Origin: Cycas panzhihuaensis
Taxonomy: Eukaryota; Cycadophyta
DNA length: 64,000 bases
NCBI GenBank assembly: GCA_023213395.1
Contig: CM041465.1
Span: 169,329,741 to 169,393,740, forward strand
Direction: 5' to 3'
The position numbers were made by a program, and so were the translations under genes. Below, in pieces: positions 33,638-43,807 of this stretch; the first letter of the stretch is position 1; every line of letters begins with the position of its first letter. The notes below the pieces were generated by a model. It was given only the letters and a program-made list of their open reading frames with translations, did not search any database and was not told where the DNA came from.

Positions 33638-36222
33638 TGTTTCCCGGCTTCCGGGAATGGATATGAAATCACTGACTCAGGTAAGTGCAGGTATGTTTTT
33701 CGCATCGTCATCTCTTTCTTTTGATGAGTATTTGCTTGCATGCTTGCATGTGTGTGGCTTTGTGGGCAACCTTGCCGTTGTCCACACTTATTTTAGCCTA
33801 TGACGACTATAGCAGGGGCACACTCCTAGTGAGTGTGGCACCCTGGTGGCCACTTCACTTCCCGCATCTTCCCTCCTCACTCCAAGATCCACTCAGTTTG
33901 CGCCACCTCCACCTGTGTGATGACCCGTCATCGTTTGGTCAACTTGCCACCTTGGTCGAGCCCTATTTTTGCTCCTTTGGACCCGTTTGTTGGCTTGTGT
34001 ACCCTCGGGTAGGTGTTCTAGTCTCCTATTAGCCCTTTTGGTCATCTGTCCCCAGCCCTGGCTGGCTGGCCGAGCCTATTTTTGGCTCTAGGTGCGTACC
34101 GCCGGAATTTTCGTGGTACCGCCGGAATATCTGCGGTACCGCGGAATTTGTGGCGGTACGACTGTCTCAGGTTATTTTTAAAATCCACCGTGGCAATTTC
34201 GCATTTATTGCGAAACTACCACGTGGCTCGCACCTTAATTCTCTCCTAGCTATGCCCTAATCGCTCGCTTTAGGGTTTGGTCTGAGTATTTAAGCCATTT
34301 TTGACTCATTTTTGAGGATTCTTTTGCTCACTTTTAGAATTTCTCTCAAGGAAACATCATCCTGCTCTGCTCTTCTCTGCCGTTCTACTGCTGCTACTGG
34401 ACCAGTGTCCCTCCTTCAGCGCCCATCTCTCCTTTGGTGTGGCTGAGACATTCTCCTAGCCCCTCAAGCACCTTGGAGAGGGCCCCTTTGGAGTGGTTTC
34501 CGGTTGATCTTTGCCCAAGCAGTCCATAAGTGCCCCAAGTGCAGGAGTTTCTCTTCCAACCTCCTTAGCAGGGTCTCAAACATGCTCTACTTCAGATCTG
34601 GGCTGATTTCTCAGCCCCTCTTTGCTGCTCTTTGGTTGAGGCAAGTCCCTTGCCTCCCTCACTCAGGTACTCCTTGTTTTGCATGTTTTTTTCCTGTGAT
34701 ATTCATACTCTATTTCCCTTGCTCCTTGTTTGCTTGTGTGAGCTTGATTCTTGCCTTTTTGTGGGCTGTCTCGCCACTATTTTGAGCCTCTTACCTGCAT
34801 TTGCTGTCCAAGGCAACGGCGTTGAGGGGTGGCACAGGTTTTGGAAAGGAGCTGGGTGGATTCCGTACCACCTTCCACGCTCCCTAAGCGGCTCTAAGCC
34901 CTCCAAAGCCTCCCTCTCGTCCCGTGCTGCCCTTGGCTTGCAAACAAGGGTTTGTAGGCCTTCTTTTGGCCACCCAAACCAGCGCTGTCACAAGTTGCAG
35001 CGCTGATTTGGGGCCTTTTGTTCAGGTTTGGGCAACACTCATAAGTCCCAACCGCTAGTTTTTGCCTCACTTTCTTCCCAGCCGCCCGGCTTGCTCCTCA
35101 TAGCATCCCGGTTCGCCGTGGGTTTTCTTGGGCCTCTCTTTGCCCCTTTGCTGCCATTTTCTAGCCCTTGCTCTTGGCCTTGTCCTCGCTGCCTCGTGGC
35201 TCTTGAGGGGAGGTTAGGGCGCCATTTGCGGGAGGTAGGCCACTCTGAGGCTTACCGATCATTTACTTTCGCCTTGGTCACTCTTTTTAGGTACTTTCAT
35301 TGTTGGATTGGCACTAACGCATATATATTTAGATTCACATTTATACTACTTAGGCATATATTGTAGGAATCTTATATTGCATGCTAGTGTTCTTCTCCCA
35401 GGAAGGGAGAGACCACCTTTGCTTGCAGGTATTCGAGGGCGTGGAGGATACCGCCCGTTAGTCCCGTTGCCGGTAAGTACCTTTGTATACGTTATGTTTT
35501 CATGTTGTTTCATTTATTAGTTAGTGCTTCCTTTCATTCTTTGGTATCGCATTTGATTTTCCGGGGAAGGTAAGGAAGCCCCCTTTTTCACCCGCCGCAA
35601 TATCTCACATCCAACGCGATGTGTGGAGTGGTTTGGCGCTCCTCAAGAAGGCTTTCGTCGCGCACGCCCTTGGTCCAGGTGCACGTCTTGCTCCACTTTG
35701 CTACCTCTTTCTTTCTTTTATTTCTCCTTTAGTAACTAGCACATTGGAAGATAAAAGGAAAAATTTGGTCTTGTGTTTGGTTGCGTTTAGTTTATTTTGC
35801 TGCGTATATATTTACCGCCTATAGGAAAGGTTGTAGGAACCCTCTTCTTCTACCTTTCTCCCTCTCTCCTCAACCACACAAGTGCCTTGCTTCTCACATC
35901 ACTTATGTACCCGGTTAGGTTGTGTAGGCATACTCTTGGCCTATCCCCTTTGGGTCTTCTCTTCCCTTCCGCCACCCAAGGGTGGGAGGGGCCTGCCTCT
36001 AGGTCAACCCAGGTTTGCCCTACGCGTCTTCACCCCTTGTTCGAAGCGGTGAAGGACCACCTGATAGTAGCCATAGTCCATTGCAGATCCCGAACTCGTG
36101 CTCTGGCGCACGGGGTGCTCTGCGTGATAGTTATCCACCTCTTAGGTCCCACCTTCAATCATTTCACCACCCACTCTCTCCACACCTACTAGTTAGGTAG
36201 TTATCCCGCAGTGAGCCCATCA
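33638..36222 (+). repeat. Tat-A 5' LTR
   Basis: Starts TGTTTCCCGG, ends CCCATCA one base before the primer site. Very similar to 47621-50193 throughout, except one patch near 34085-34170. The last 12 bases differ between copies although the length agrees. Several frames stay open in both copies (for example 36015-36200), which reflects high GC and not genes. Confidence 0.95.
34219..34293 (+). promoter_or_regulatory. Tat-A 5' LTR promoter: G-box and TATA-like box
   Basis: CCACGTGG, a perfect plant G-box, at 34219-34226, and TATTTAA at 34287-34293 about 60 bases downstream. Both are kept in the 3' LTR (48186-48193 and 48254-48260). This is the likely start region of the genomic RNA. Confidence 0.55.
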
Positions 36223-36223
36223 T

Positions 36224-36242
36224 TGGCGACCATACTGGGGAC
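36224..36242 (+). promoter_or_regulatory. Tat-A primer-binding site
   Basis: TGGCGACCATACTGGGGAC, one base after the LTR. This TGGCGAC...TGGGGA form is typical of Tat/Ogre elements. I did not determine the tRNA. Tat-B keeps the same site with a few changes at 57807-57829. Confidence 0.8.
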
Positions 36243-36399
36243 TGCCAGTAAGGGAGCTAGTTTCCGCTCTCTTCCGTTGGTTTCGCTACCTTTTTGTGGT
36301 CCTTCTTATACCTATTTCGATCCCTACGTTGGGCAGACCCCAACGCGTGTGTTTTACCATTCTCTCTCTTTCCCTAACATTGTCGGTTGATCTTGCATG

Positions 36400-38880
36400 T
36401 GACACTTTTCTCGTCATTTGCGCGATCTACCTCCGTTGTTAGAAGACCCTGAGTATCACCCTCTTCCTTTGTCAGATCCCGATCTAACTATGGAGGGATA
36501 CTCTTTCGATTGGGCCTACCACACTTCAACTTTGGAAACCCATGCTTTTCCTTCTTCTATTCCCGGGTCCACCCAAGAGGGTGATGACCCCCTTTATTAT
36601 CTAGGTGACTAACACCTCTCACTTGATGCCCATCCTTCTACCCATGCCGTAGAAGGATCCGTTCCTCTTGAGACTTGCCACGTAGTTGACGATTCTTATG
36701 AGGAGCATTCCGAGGAACCTACTTTGTTCGAGGTTCCGATTACCTCTTACGAGTATATAGGGACTCCTCCTATTGACGTGGTTAAAGCTCTCAATGAGTG
36801 TCACCGCGCGGCACGCTTGCAACCGCGCCCTGGATGGCTTGAGGATGCCCTTTGTGGAGGAGCCTCTTCCTCTTCCGCTCCTCCGTCGCATGCCTCATCC
36901 TCATCTACCCTTCCTTTGACGACAAACCCCTTTGTGCCTACGCGTGTGTCCCACTCATTCCCAGTTTCCGCAGTGGGGGCACGTGTTACACCTTCCATTC
37001 CTTATCGAGGTCCTAATGCTCCAGGATCTCCCCGTGGTATGTCTTTCCCTCAATTGAAGGTTAGCATACCCGCTCCTAATCAAACCAATATGCCATCCCC
37101 TAATGTGGCATATGCTGCTCCTAGTAGGCCTACTGGTCCTACTAACATTCCAACTGCTAGCCATGTGGGACCCGCTCCCGTACATCCTCAAACCCAACAC
37201 GTTAGTGCTTCCTTCTATGTTCCCCCAGGGTATACTTCTCAGCCTTGGGGGCAGGGTAGAGGAAGCCGTCTTCCCGTTTATGGGGTGGATCCGCTACACC
37301 CATATGGAATTGCCCCACCTACGTGCGGTCCATATGGGCAAAACCCGGTTCTACATCCCTCTTGCCCATCTTCCAACGCAATTCCATCCGTTGTGCCTTC
37401 GCAAGGGAACCCCTTCCAAGGCACCTACCCCCACGCCTCTTTTCAGCAAGGGGCATTTCCTCAAGGAGGGATGGGTGTCCCACCCCCATCCGTTCCTTGT
37501 GCATTACCTACTTCGACATTTGTTAATCTTACGGTTCAGGCAAGGGCACGCCCCTTCGTGGACTTTAGGTCAACCCCTCTTTCCGTTGAGGCGTTACGAA
37601 CCAACTTGCCACCTCATCCTCCTGAAGTTCTTAGATTCGATGGAACTTCGTCGCAGGACCTAGTGGAGCATGTCTGCAGTTTTTCTATGGCATGCATCGA
37701 CTACTGGGCCTACGACCACATTTTAATGAAATTATTCCCGCGATCCTTGTAGGGCGACACCCTCAAGTGGTTCTACCGTCTTCCTGCCCATTCCATCCAT
37801 TCATTCCAACATTTGGTGGATGAGTTCATCAACTATTTTGATGTAGCCCGTCCATTCGAGAGCGGAATGAAATCCCTTCTTTTGCTCAAACAAGGTCACG
37901 ACGAGATGAATCGTGACTTTGTGCGATGATTCCATGACTTGCTTCACTCCACTAAGGCAACATTGCCCGAGAGACCTTTTCGTCAAGGCACTTCATCCCG
38001 AAGTCCATGTAGAAGTCCTCAAGATGGGGGCGACCACATGTGACTCCGCGATCGCCAAGTGTTTGGCGTTGGAGGCTATTGAGATCCAAGCTAGTCTCAA
38101 GAAACCTCTTAAGCCCTCACAACGCTGTGAGGCACCACCCCCTACCAAGGATACCAAACCTTCCCAACCAACTTGGTCTTCCTCTCATCCTACCGAGAGG
38201 ATTCTAGACCCTCTCACATCAGCTATACGCTCATTCAAGCGTACGATGAAGGAACTCAAGCTTCAAGCTCCTTCATCCCCTACATCCAACAAACAAGTCC
38301 AACAGACTACCCAAGCTCCTCTTCCCAGGAATGGAAATGCCCAGTCCTCTTAAGCGAGAAGGTCTGACCCTCAGCTTGAGAAGAAGTGGTGCTCCATTCA
38401 TAGGGATTGCTTCCACGATGATTCGCGTTGTAGGGCCCAGCATCCAAAGGATGCCCCTCGACGTGATTCTTCCCCCAGACGGGCCTCAAGGCCTAATTTG
38501 GATCAACCAGTTCACAAGGATCCATTCCCTAAACACGGGGAGAGCGATCGCAACACCCAAACCAAGAACAACCGAAACCGAGGAAGATCGCCTGATCCCC
38601 GTCCTTCCCACGACAAAGGGAAGGGCGCCCTGAACTCATCTTCCTCCTCTCATTCTCCTAGCCATCGCACCCCATCGCCTTCACGACCACGGGCAGGCGA
38701 GGTGATCCAGTTGCTTGAAGCAACTCCCACTTTTGCCCTTACGCGATCTCAAGCCGCCAAGGAAGCGGCAGGAGCTTCTTGTTCTTCCGCCCCTTCCGAC
38801 CCTCTTCCGGAGACCCTTCCTTCGGAAGTCCCTCTCTTTCCCAAGGCTATTCCTGTACGCTCGGGTCGTTACGATTTCTG
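36400..38880 (+). pseudogene. Tat-A gag (near intact, few breaks)
   Basis: Acidic N-terminus (36418 on), a long Pro/Ser/Gly-rich stretch (36840-37500), then the gag core: GDTLKWFYRLPAHSIHSFQ (usual AxxWFYxLPxxSIxSF) and the YFDVARPFESGMKSLL block. After a one-base frame change near 37965 it continues with KALHPEVHVEVLKMGA and a CX2H...H...C knuckle, KKWCSIHRDCFHDDSRCR, at about 38380-38430. Stops: TAA 36610, TAG 37750 (Gln expected), TGA 37927 (Arg expected), TAA 38351. Matching blocks are found in Tat-B gag. No ATG obviously marks the start. Confidence 0.85.
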
Positions 38881-38881
38881 A

Positions 38882-39440
38882 AGGGCACTTACCCAACTTA
38901 CCGGGAAGGGTAAGCCCTTCTCCATCGTAGACGAGCTTCATACGGTCGCCGCAGGAATGTCCTTGATGGACGTTCTGAGGAGTTGTCCCGAGCAGCGAGC
39001 CCTCCTCTTGGAAGCTTTAGGATCAAGTGATGTGCCCGTCCATGCTTTGGGTGTCGCCCAAGGTAGTGGACCCGTTATCTCATTCGATCCTAAGGATCTT
39101 CCTCCCGCCGGTGAAAGGGAACGTCAGTGGAACTTCCCATTCACCATCACTATTGATACGCCTGATTGTACTCTTCGAAGGACTGTTGTCGACAACGGTT
39201 CTTCTGTTAATGCCATGCCCTTACGTGTCATGCAAGAGCTTGGTATCTCCACCTTGGAACCCATTCCCTGGCGATGCCAAGGTTACGACGGTAGCGAGAA
39301 GACCCCTTTGGGATTTGTCGGGGCAAGACCGTTCTTATCGACGTTGTAGTCCTTGACGTTGACGTGGATTACAACCTCCTCCTGGGTTGTCCATGGCTCG
39401 ATCAAATGGGAGCCGTGTGCTCGACTCTTTGTGGATAACT
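38882..39440 (+). pseudogene. Tat-A protease (one stop and a frame change)
   Basis: Aspartic protease that frees the mature proteins. The frame 38957-39349 holds ITIDTPDCTLRRTVVDNGSS, with DNGSS in place of D(S/T)GSS as the active site, then VNAMPLRVMQELGI and WRCQGYDGSEKTPLG. After a frame change near 39345 the usual end VDYNLLLGCPWLDQMGAV follows. The stop TGA at 38879 separates it from gag (Arg expected). Tat-B has the same layout (VIIDESSSINVIPL). Confidence 0.85.
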
Positions 39441-40335
39441 TAAATTCGTCCATGATGGATGAATGAAAGTGATCCCCCGTGAACGCCCACTTACCAAACA
39501 AACTCATTCTACTAGTTCGACAAACCAAGGCTCATCTACCCACGCCTCGGCTTGCTCTATTGGTATACCTAACCCATCCGAAGAAGATCCCGTATCTTCT
39601 CCTCCTAGTCTCATGCGATTCGCCCCCATTGGCGTTGGGAGTTACGGGTACCTTACTTCGTTTAGTGACGATGAGTCACTCGACGAAGATGAGGATTATC
39701 TTCACCCCGTCTCTTTCCTTCGCGCTAGTAGGTCACACCTGCCTTGTTTTAGATCCCCGTCTAGAACCCCTCTCGTTGGTGAGGCTAGCCCCTCGTGTGT
39801 GTCACACGTCATCGCTCATGTTGACCCGCCGATTGCCAGTTCTTCTTTTTCATTACCCCCCGTAGGTAATGGCTTTGAGGAATTGCCTTTCGCATCGTCC
39901 GAGGAGCCCCTTCCTAGTTTCCCTTCAGATTTCCATGAGGAAGTCAAGCGACCCGACAGCCATTACGATCCCGTTGCTCTTATTCCCACCAGTGCTTCTT
40001 CTACTTGAAGTAAGGTCATCCATGAGGTGGATTATTTCGAGGATGACGAAGCCCTGCTTGAGCATCTAGCAGGCCTTGCACCCAACTTGCCTTCTGGTCA
40101 CCACCGGCTTGGTCATCAGAAGATCCTCGCGATCGGATCTACGCTTGCCGATCCGGTCCCGTCTCCTATTCCTCCTCCTCCTGTTGATCTCGCTCCTCTC
40201 CACTTCGAGGAGGGTAATGCCATGTGCATGGGGACAACTCAAGACATAGTCTTGGCCCTGGGCAAGGTCATTAAGGTTGGGTTGGAATGTTCCCCTGATG
40301 AGATAAGGGAGTACTCCCTTCTGTTCCAGGAGTTC
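39441..40335 (+). pseudogene. Tat-A protease-RT linker
   Basis: Open in the RT frame from 39463 to 40338 apart from one stop near 40006. The protein is Ser/Pro/Asp/Glu-rich (DDESLDEDEDYLHPV, IPPPPVDLAPLHFEEGN), so it is probably disordered. It ends with the usual lead-in to RT (VLALGKVIKVG, EYSLLFQEF). Such a linker before RT is common in the Tat lineage. Confidence 0.75.
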
Positions 40336-41244
40336 TGAGACATTTTCGCATGGGATTATGCTGACATGAAGGGAATCGACCCTTCGATTGTCACTCATAA
40401 CCTCACCACCCTTCCTGGCGCCCGCCCTGTGCGCCAGAAGCAGCGTCCCCTTCACTCGAAGCTATCTGCTGTCGTCAAGATGGAGGTTGAGAAGCTTCTG
40501 GATGCTGGGCTTATTACTTCTATTGACTACCCTAAGTGGGTCTCTAATATTGTTCCCATTGCTAAAAAGAACGGGGCAATCCGTATATGCATCGACTTTT
40601 GCGACATCAACAACGCTTATCCTAAGGACAATTTTTCGTTACCCTTCCTTGATCAAATCATTGATTGCACCGCCGGATTCGAAGTGATGTCCCTAATGGA
40701 CGGCTTCTCCGGCTATAACCAAATCCAGATTTCTCCCGAAGACCGCCATAAGACGGCCTTCACTACTCCCTGGGGTACCTTCGCCTATAAGGCGATGCCC
40801 TTTGGCCTTAAGAATGCAGGTGCTACTTACCAAAGAGCCATGCATTTTATCTTCCATGACCTTATTAACGACACGCTGGAGGTCTTCATCGGCGATATGA
40901 TGGGTCTCTCCCACGTGAGAGCCCGTCACCCTTCCGACTTGCGTGCCATCTTCTCACAATGCTGCGAGTATCACGTCAGCCTTAATCCACTTCAATATGT
41001 GTTTATCGTTACCTCGGGTAAACTCCTTGGATTCCTTGTATCCAAACAAGGGATTCAGATCGACCCCGACAAAGTCAGGGCGATCCTTGACATGCCGCCA
41101 CCTAGAACTCAACGACAGATTAAGTCGTTCCTAGGCAGGCTCGGTTTCCTTAGGCACTTCTTAGCCGATTTCGCTGTGAGCGCTAAACCCCTTACGAACT
41201 TATTGAAGAAGGGAGCTCCTTTTGCCTGGTCTGACAAGACCTAA
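40336..41244 (+). pseudogene. Tat-A reverse transcriptase (active site damaged)
   Basis: Nearly complete RT. TGA at 40336 stands for Arg in DIFAWDYADM. Then GIDPSIVTHNL, IVPIAKKNGAIRICIDFCDI, AYPKDNFSLPFLDQIID, MSLMDGFSGYNQIQI, FAYKAMPFGLKNAGATYQR, and the thumb/connection LGFLVSKQGIQIDPDKV. The catalytic YxDD reads FIGD at 40885-40896, so the first Asp is Gly. This enzyme could not work although the frame is open from 40366 to 41241. Confidence 0.93.
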
Positions 41245-41676
41245 AAGGCCTTTGAAGGACTCAAGGAAGCCCTGGCTTCCGCTCCTACGTTGGCGCCTCC
41301 CCGATTCGATAGGCCCTTTATCCTGTATACCTCAGCGACTGATGAATCCTTGGGCGCTATGCTCGCTCAAGAGGACGACTCAGGAACTGAGAGAGTTATA
41401 TATTTCATCAGTCGCACTCTCATGGCTGATGAGCTTAACTATTCCCCCGCCGAGAAGGAATGCCTCTCCTTGGTCCATACGACCAAGAAGTTCAGGCACT
41501 ACTTGCTCGGCAACACCACCAAGGTGATCGTTCAATCCGATCCCTTGCGATACTTACTAACTCGTTTGAATTTGACAGGTAGGGTCGGCCGTTGGGCCAT
41601 CCTACTCCAAGAATTCGATCTCCATATCGTTAACCGGAAATCAAAGAAGGGAATGATAGTGGTGAGCAACTCATGA
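41245..41676 (+). pseudogene. Tat-A Gypsy-type RNase H
   Basis: Continues the RT frame after TAA 41242. AFEGLKEALASAPTLAPP, LYTSATDESLGAMLAQ with the first Asp, YSPAEKECLSLVHTTKKFRH with the Glu, VIVQSDPLRYLL with the Asp, then RVGRWAILLQEFDLHIVNRK. The reading ends at 41676, after which the frame changes before integrase. Confidence 0.9.
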
Positions 41677-43022
41677 CGCCCCTATCCCTAACTCCTTTGA
41701 TACTCCCATTGATGACTCTCTCCCCGATGAGTCTATCTTGGCGATTCAGGGAGCTTCTCTCCATCCACTCATCGACAATGAGTGGTACGGCGACATAGTG
41801 CAGTATCTTACATAGCAGCAATACCGCCCTGACGCTAGTAGTAAAGTTAGGTCTCGCATCCAGACTTCTGCCAGGCAATACCTCCTCGTAGACGAGGTAT
41901 TGTACAAGAGGTCCTTTGATGGGATCCTCCTCATTGTGTCACCGCCGTGAAGCCAACCAGTGCCGCGAATGCCACCACGGCATTTGTGGAGGTCACTTTG
42001 GGGGCCAGTCTATGGCTCAGAGGATCCTCCGCATGGGCTATTTCTGGCCATACCTTTTTAAAGATGCTCACGCCTTTGCTCTGAAATGTCGGCGATGTCA
42101 GGAACATGCCAACATTTCCCATGTGCCTTCCGAGGCTCTGCATCCTATCGTTTCGCCATGGTCTTTCACTCAGTGGGGACTAGACCTCATCGGGGCTATC
42201 TCCCCACCTTCATCGTCGCAGCACAAGTTCATCTTGACTGCCACGGAGTATTTTACCAAATGGGCGGAAGCCATTCCTTTGATCACTACTCCTGGCAAAA
42301 CGATTGCCACATTTATTTATCAGCATATCATTTGCCGTTTTGGAATTTTGGACATCCTAATCACTGACAACGAAACTCCTTTCTGTAATAAGGAGGTGGA
42401 TGAGCTTTGTGAGAAGTTTAAAATTTCTCACAAGACTTCCTCCCCTTACTACCCTCAGGCAAATGGCCAAGTGGAGTCTTTTAATAAAACTCTCATTAGC
42501 ATCCTCAAGAAAACCGTCGCTCAATCCCAAAAGGATTGGCACCTTCAGTTACCCTCCACCTTGTGGGCTTATCACACCTCTATCCGTTCCGCCACGGGAA
42601 TGACCCCGTTCTCCCTGGTTTACGGTATCGAGGCGGTACTCCCGTTGGAGGTGGAGATTCCTTCCTTGTGAGTCTCCCTTCGAGGTTTCATCGACGAAGA
42701 GTCGATCCGTCAGGCCCGCTTGCTAGACCTCGAAGCTTTGGATGAGAGACGCTTAGCCGCCTATCAGGCTAACCTAGCATCCAAAGCCCGCTCACAAAGG
42801 GCCTACGATAAATGCCTTCGTTCCCGCCCTTTGTTTCCTGGGGACTATGTCCTCAAGCTCAAATATCTCCATGACCGTTTGACCAAATTCAAACCCCGAT
42901 GGGTTGGTCCTTTCGTCATTATCGAATCCCTCGATAATGGTGCTTATAGGATAGCCACCCTGGAAGGGCTTGAATTTGAGAAAGCTGTTAATGGAAAGTT
43001 CCTTAAGAAGTTTTACGCGTGA
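41677..43022 (+). pseudogene. Tat-A integrase (one stop, otherwise intact)
   Basis: The frame 41916-43022 has one stop (TGA 42669, Arg expected). HHCC finger: HHGICGGHFGG...KCRRCQ at about 41970-42100. The three catalytic acids are present: GLDLIGA, ITDNETPF, and ANGQVESFNKT. C-terminal block FPGDYVLKLKYLHDRLTKF, GPFVIIESLDNGAYRI, ending VNGKFLKKFYA-stop at 43020. The region 41677-41915 before the finger is frame-shifted. Tat-B shows the same C-terminus. Confidence 0.92.
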
Positions 43023-43807
43023 CCTCTCGGCGATCCCTTCGCCCTGCTCTGAAATGAGCCTAAACTACCATCTTAGGTTGTCCCCATTCTTCCCAACTAC
43101 GGGTAGAATGGTAATTTAAGGTGGATCTTGCCTCGGCCTTCCGATTCCCACGGAACCCGCGTTCCCGTATCCTCTCGGGAACCCTTATCGTCTTGCTTGG
43201 GCATCCCCCAATCAGGAGGACGCTCAGGGGCGTCGTCGCTCCTCTTTCCTGTCCGTCGTTTCCTTCGCATATCCCGCTATGCTCTTCCGTAGACGTGTAT
43301 GCCGCTCCATCCCCTAACCTCACACCTCTCTGTCATTCCACTCACAATGTGTGTGTGTGCTCCTATTAGATGTGTAGCCATACATGGAGGGAAGCGTGTG
43401 TCCATATAACAAAATATCCATAACATAAAACATCCACAACAAAATACACATAACATTCACAATACACAAAATAACCATACATGTCATCCATATGATACAT
43501 CATACATAGCATCTCATATCCAAATGGGGTTCCAATCACCCCATGCATATATATACACATATCCAAAATCTTGTCACATCATACATCCTGGGAAGCCGGT
43601 GTCCTTGCAGGGGGGTACAATCATATGGTCCTATATATATGACCCCCTGGAGGCCCGTGCTTTCCCCTGTCAAAGCTATATGTACATATCCTACTGCTGT
43701 TGCCCCGCTCCTGGGGTGCCATCTCCTGGTCTCTGTGATCCCTCTCCTGGGGACCAGATGCCTCCGAGGCTCCTCCTAGGCCTCTGCGAGCTGCTCGCCT
43801 CACTCTC
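43023..43807. other. Tat-A spacer after integrase; AT-rich tail of antisense gene
   Basis: 43366-43566 is AT-rich and repeats catac/atccat words, in contrast to the GC-rich DNA on both sides. It lies downstream of the antisense gene's last stop, so it may be its 3' UTR and terminator. The frames in 43060-43370 match nothing recognised. Confidence 0.45.

Noticed and set aside
34504-36200. Several open frames in the Tat-A 5' LTR
   Set aside because: Repeated in the 3' LTR with changes that do not respect codons; open only because of high GC.
37103-37663. 186-codon frame overlapping gag
   Set aside because: Shadow of the gag Pro-rich region in another frame, no recognisable motif.
36724-37752. 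342-codon Pro-rich open frame as a possible novel host gene
   Set aside because: In the frame of the acidic gag N-terminus and followed by gag core motifs (WFYRLP); it is Tat-A gag. The apparent start is TTG.
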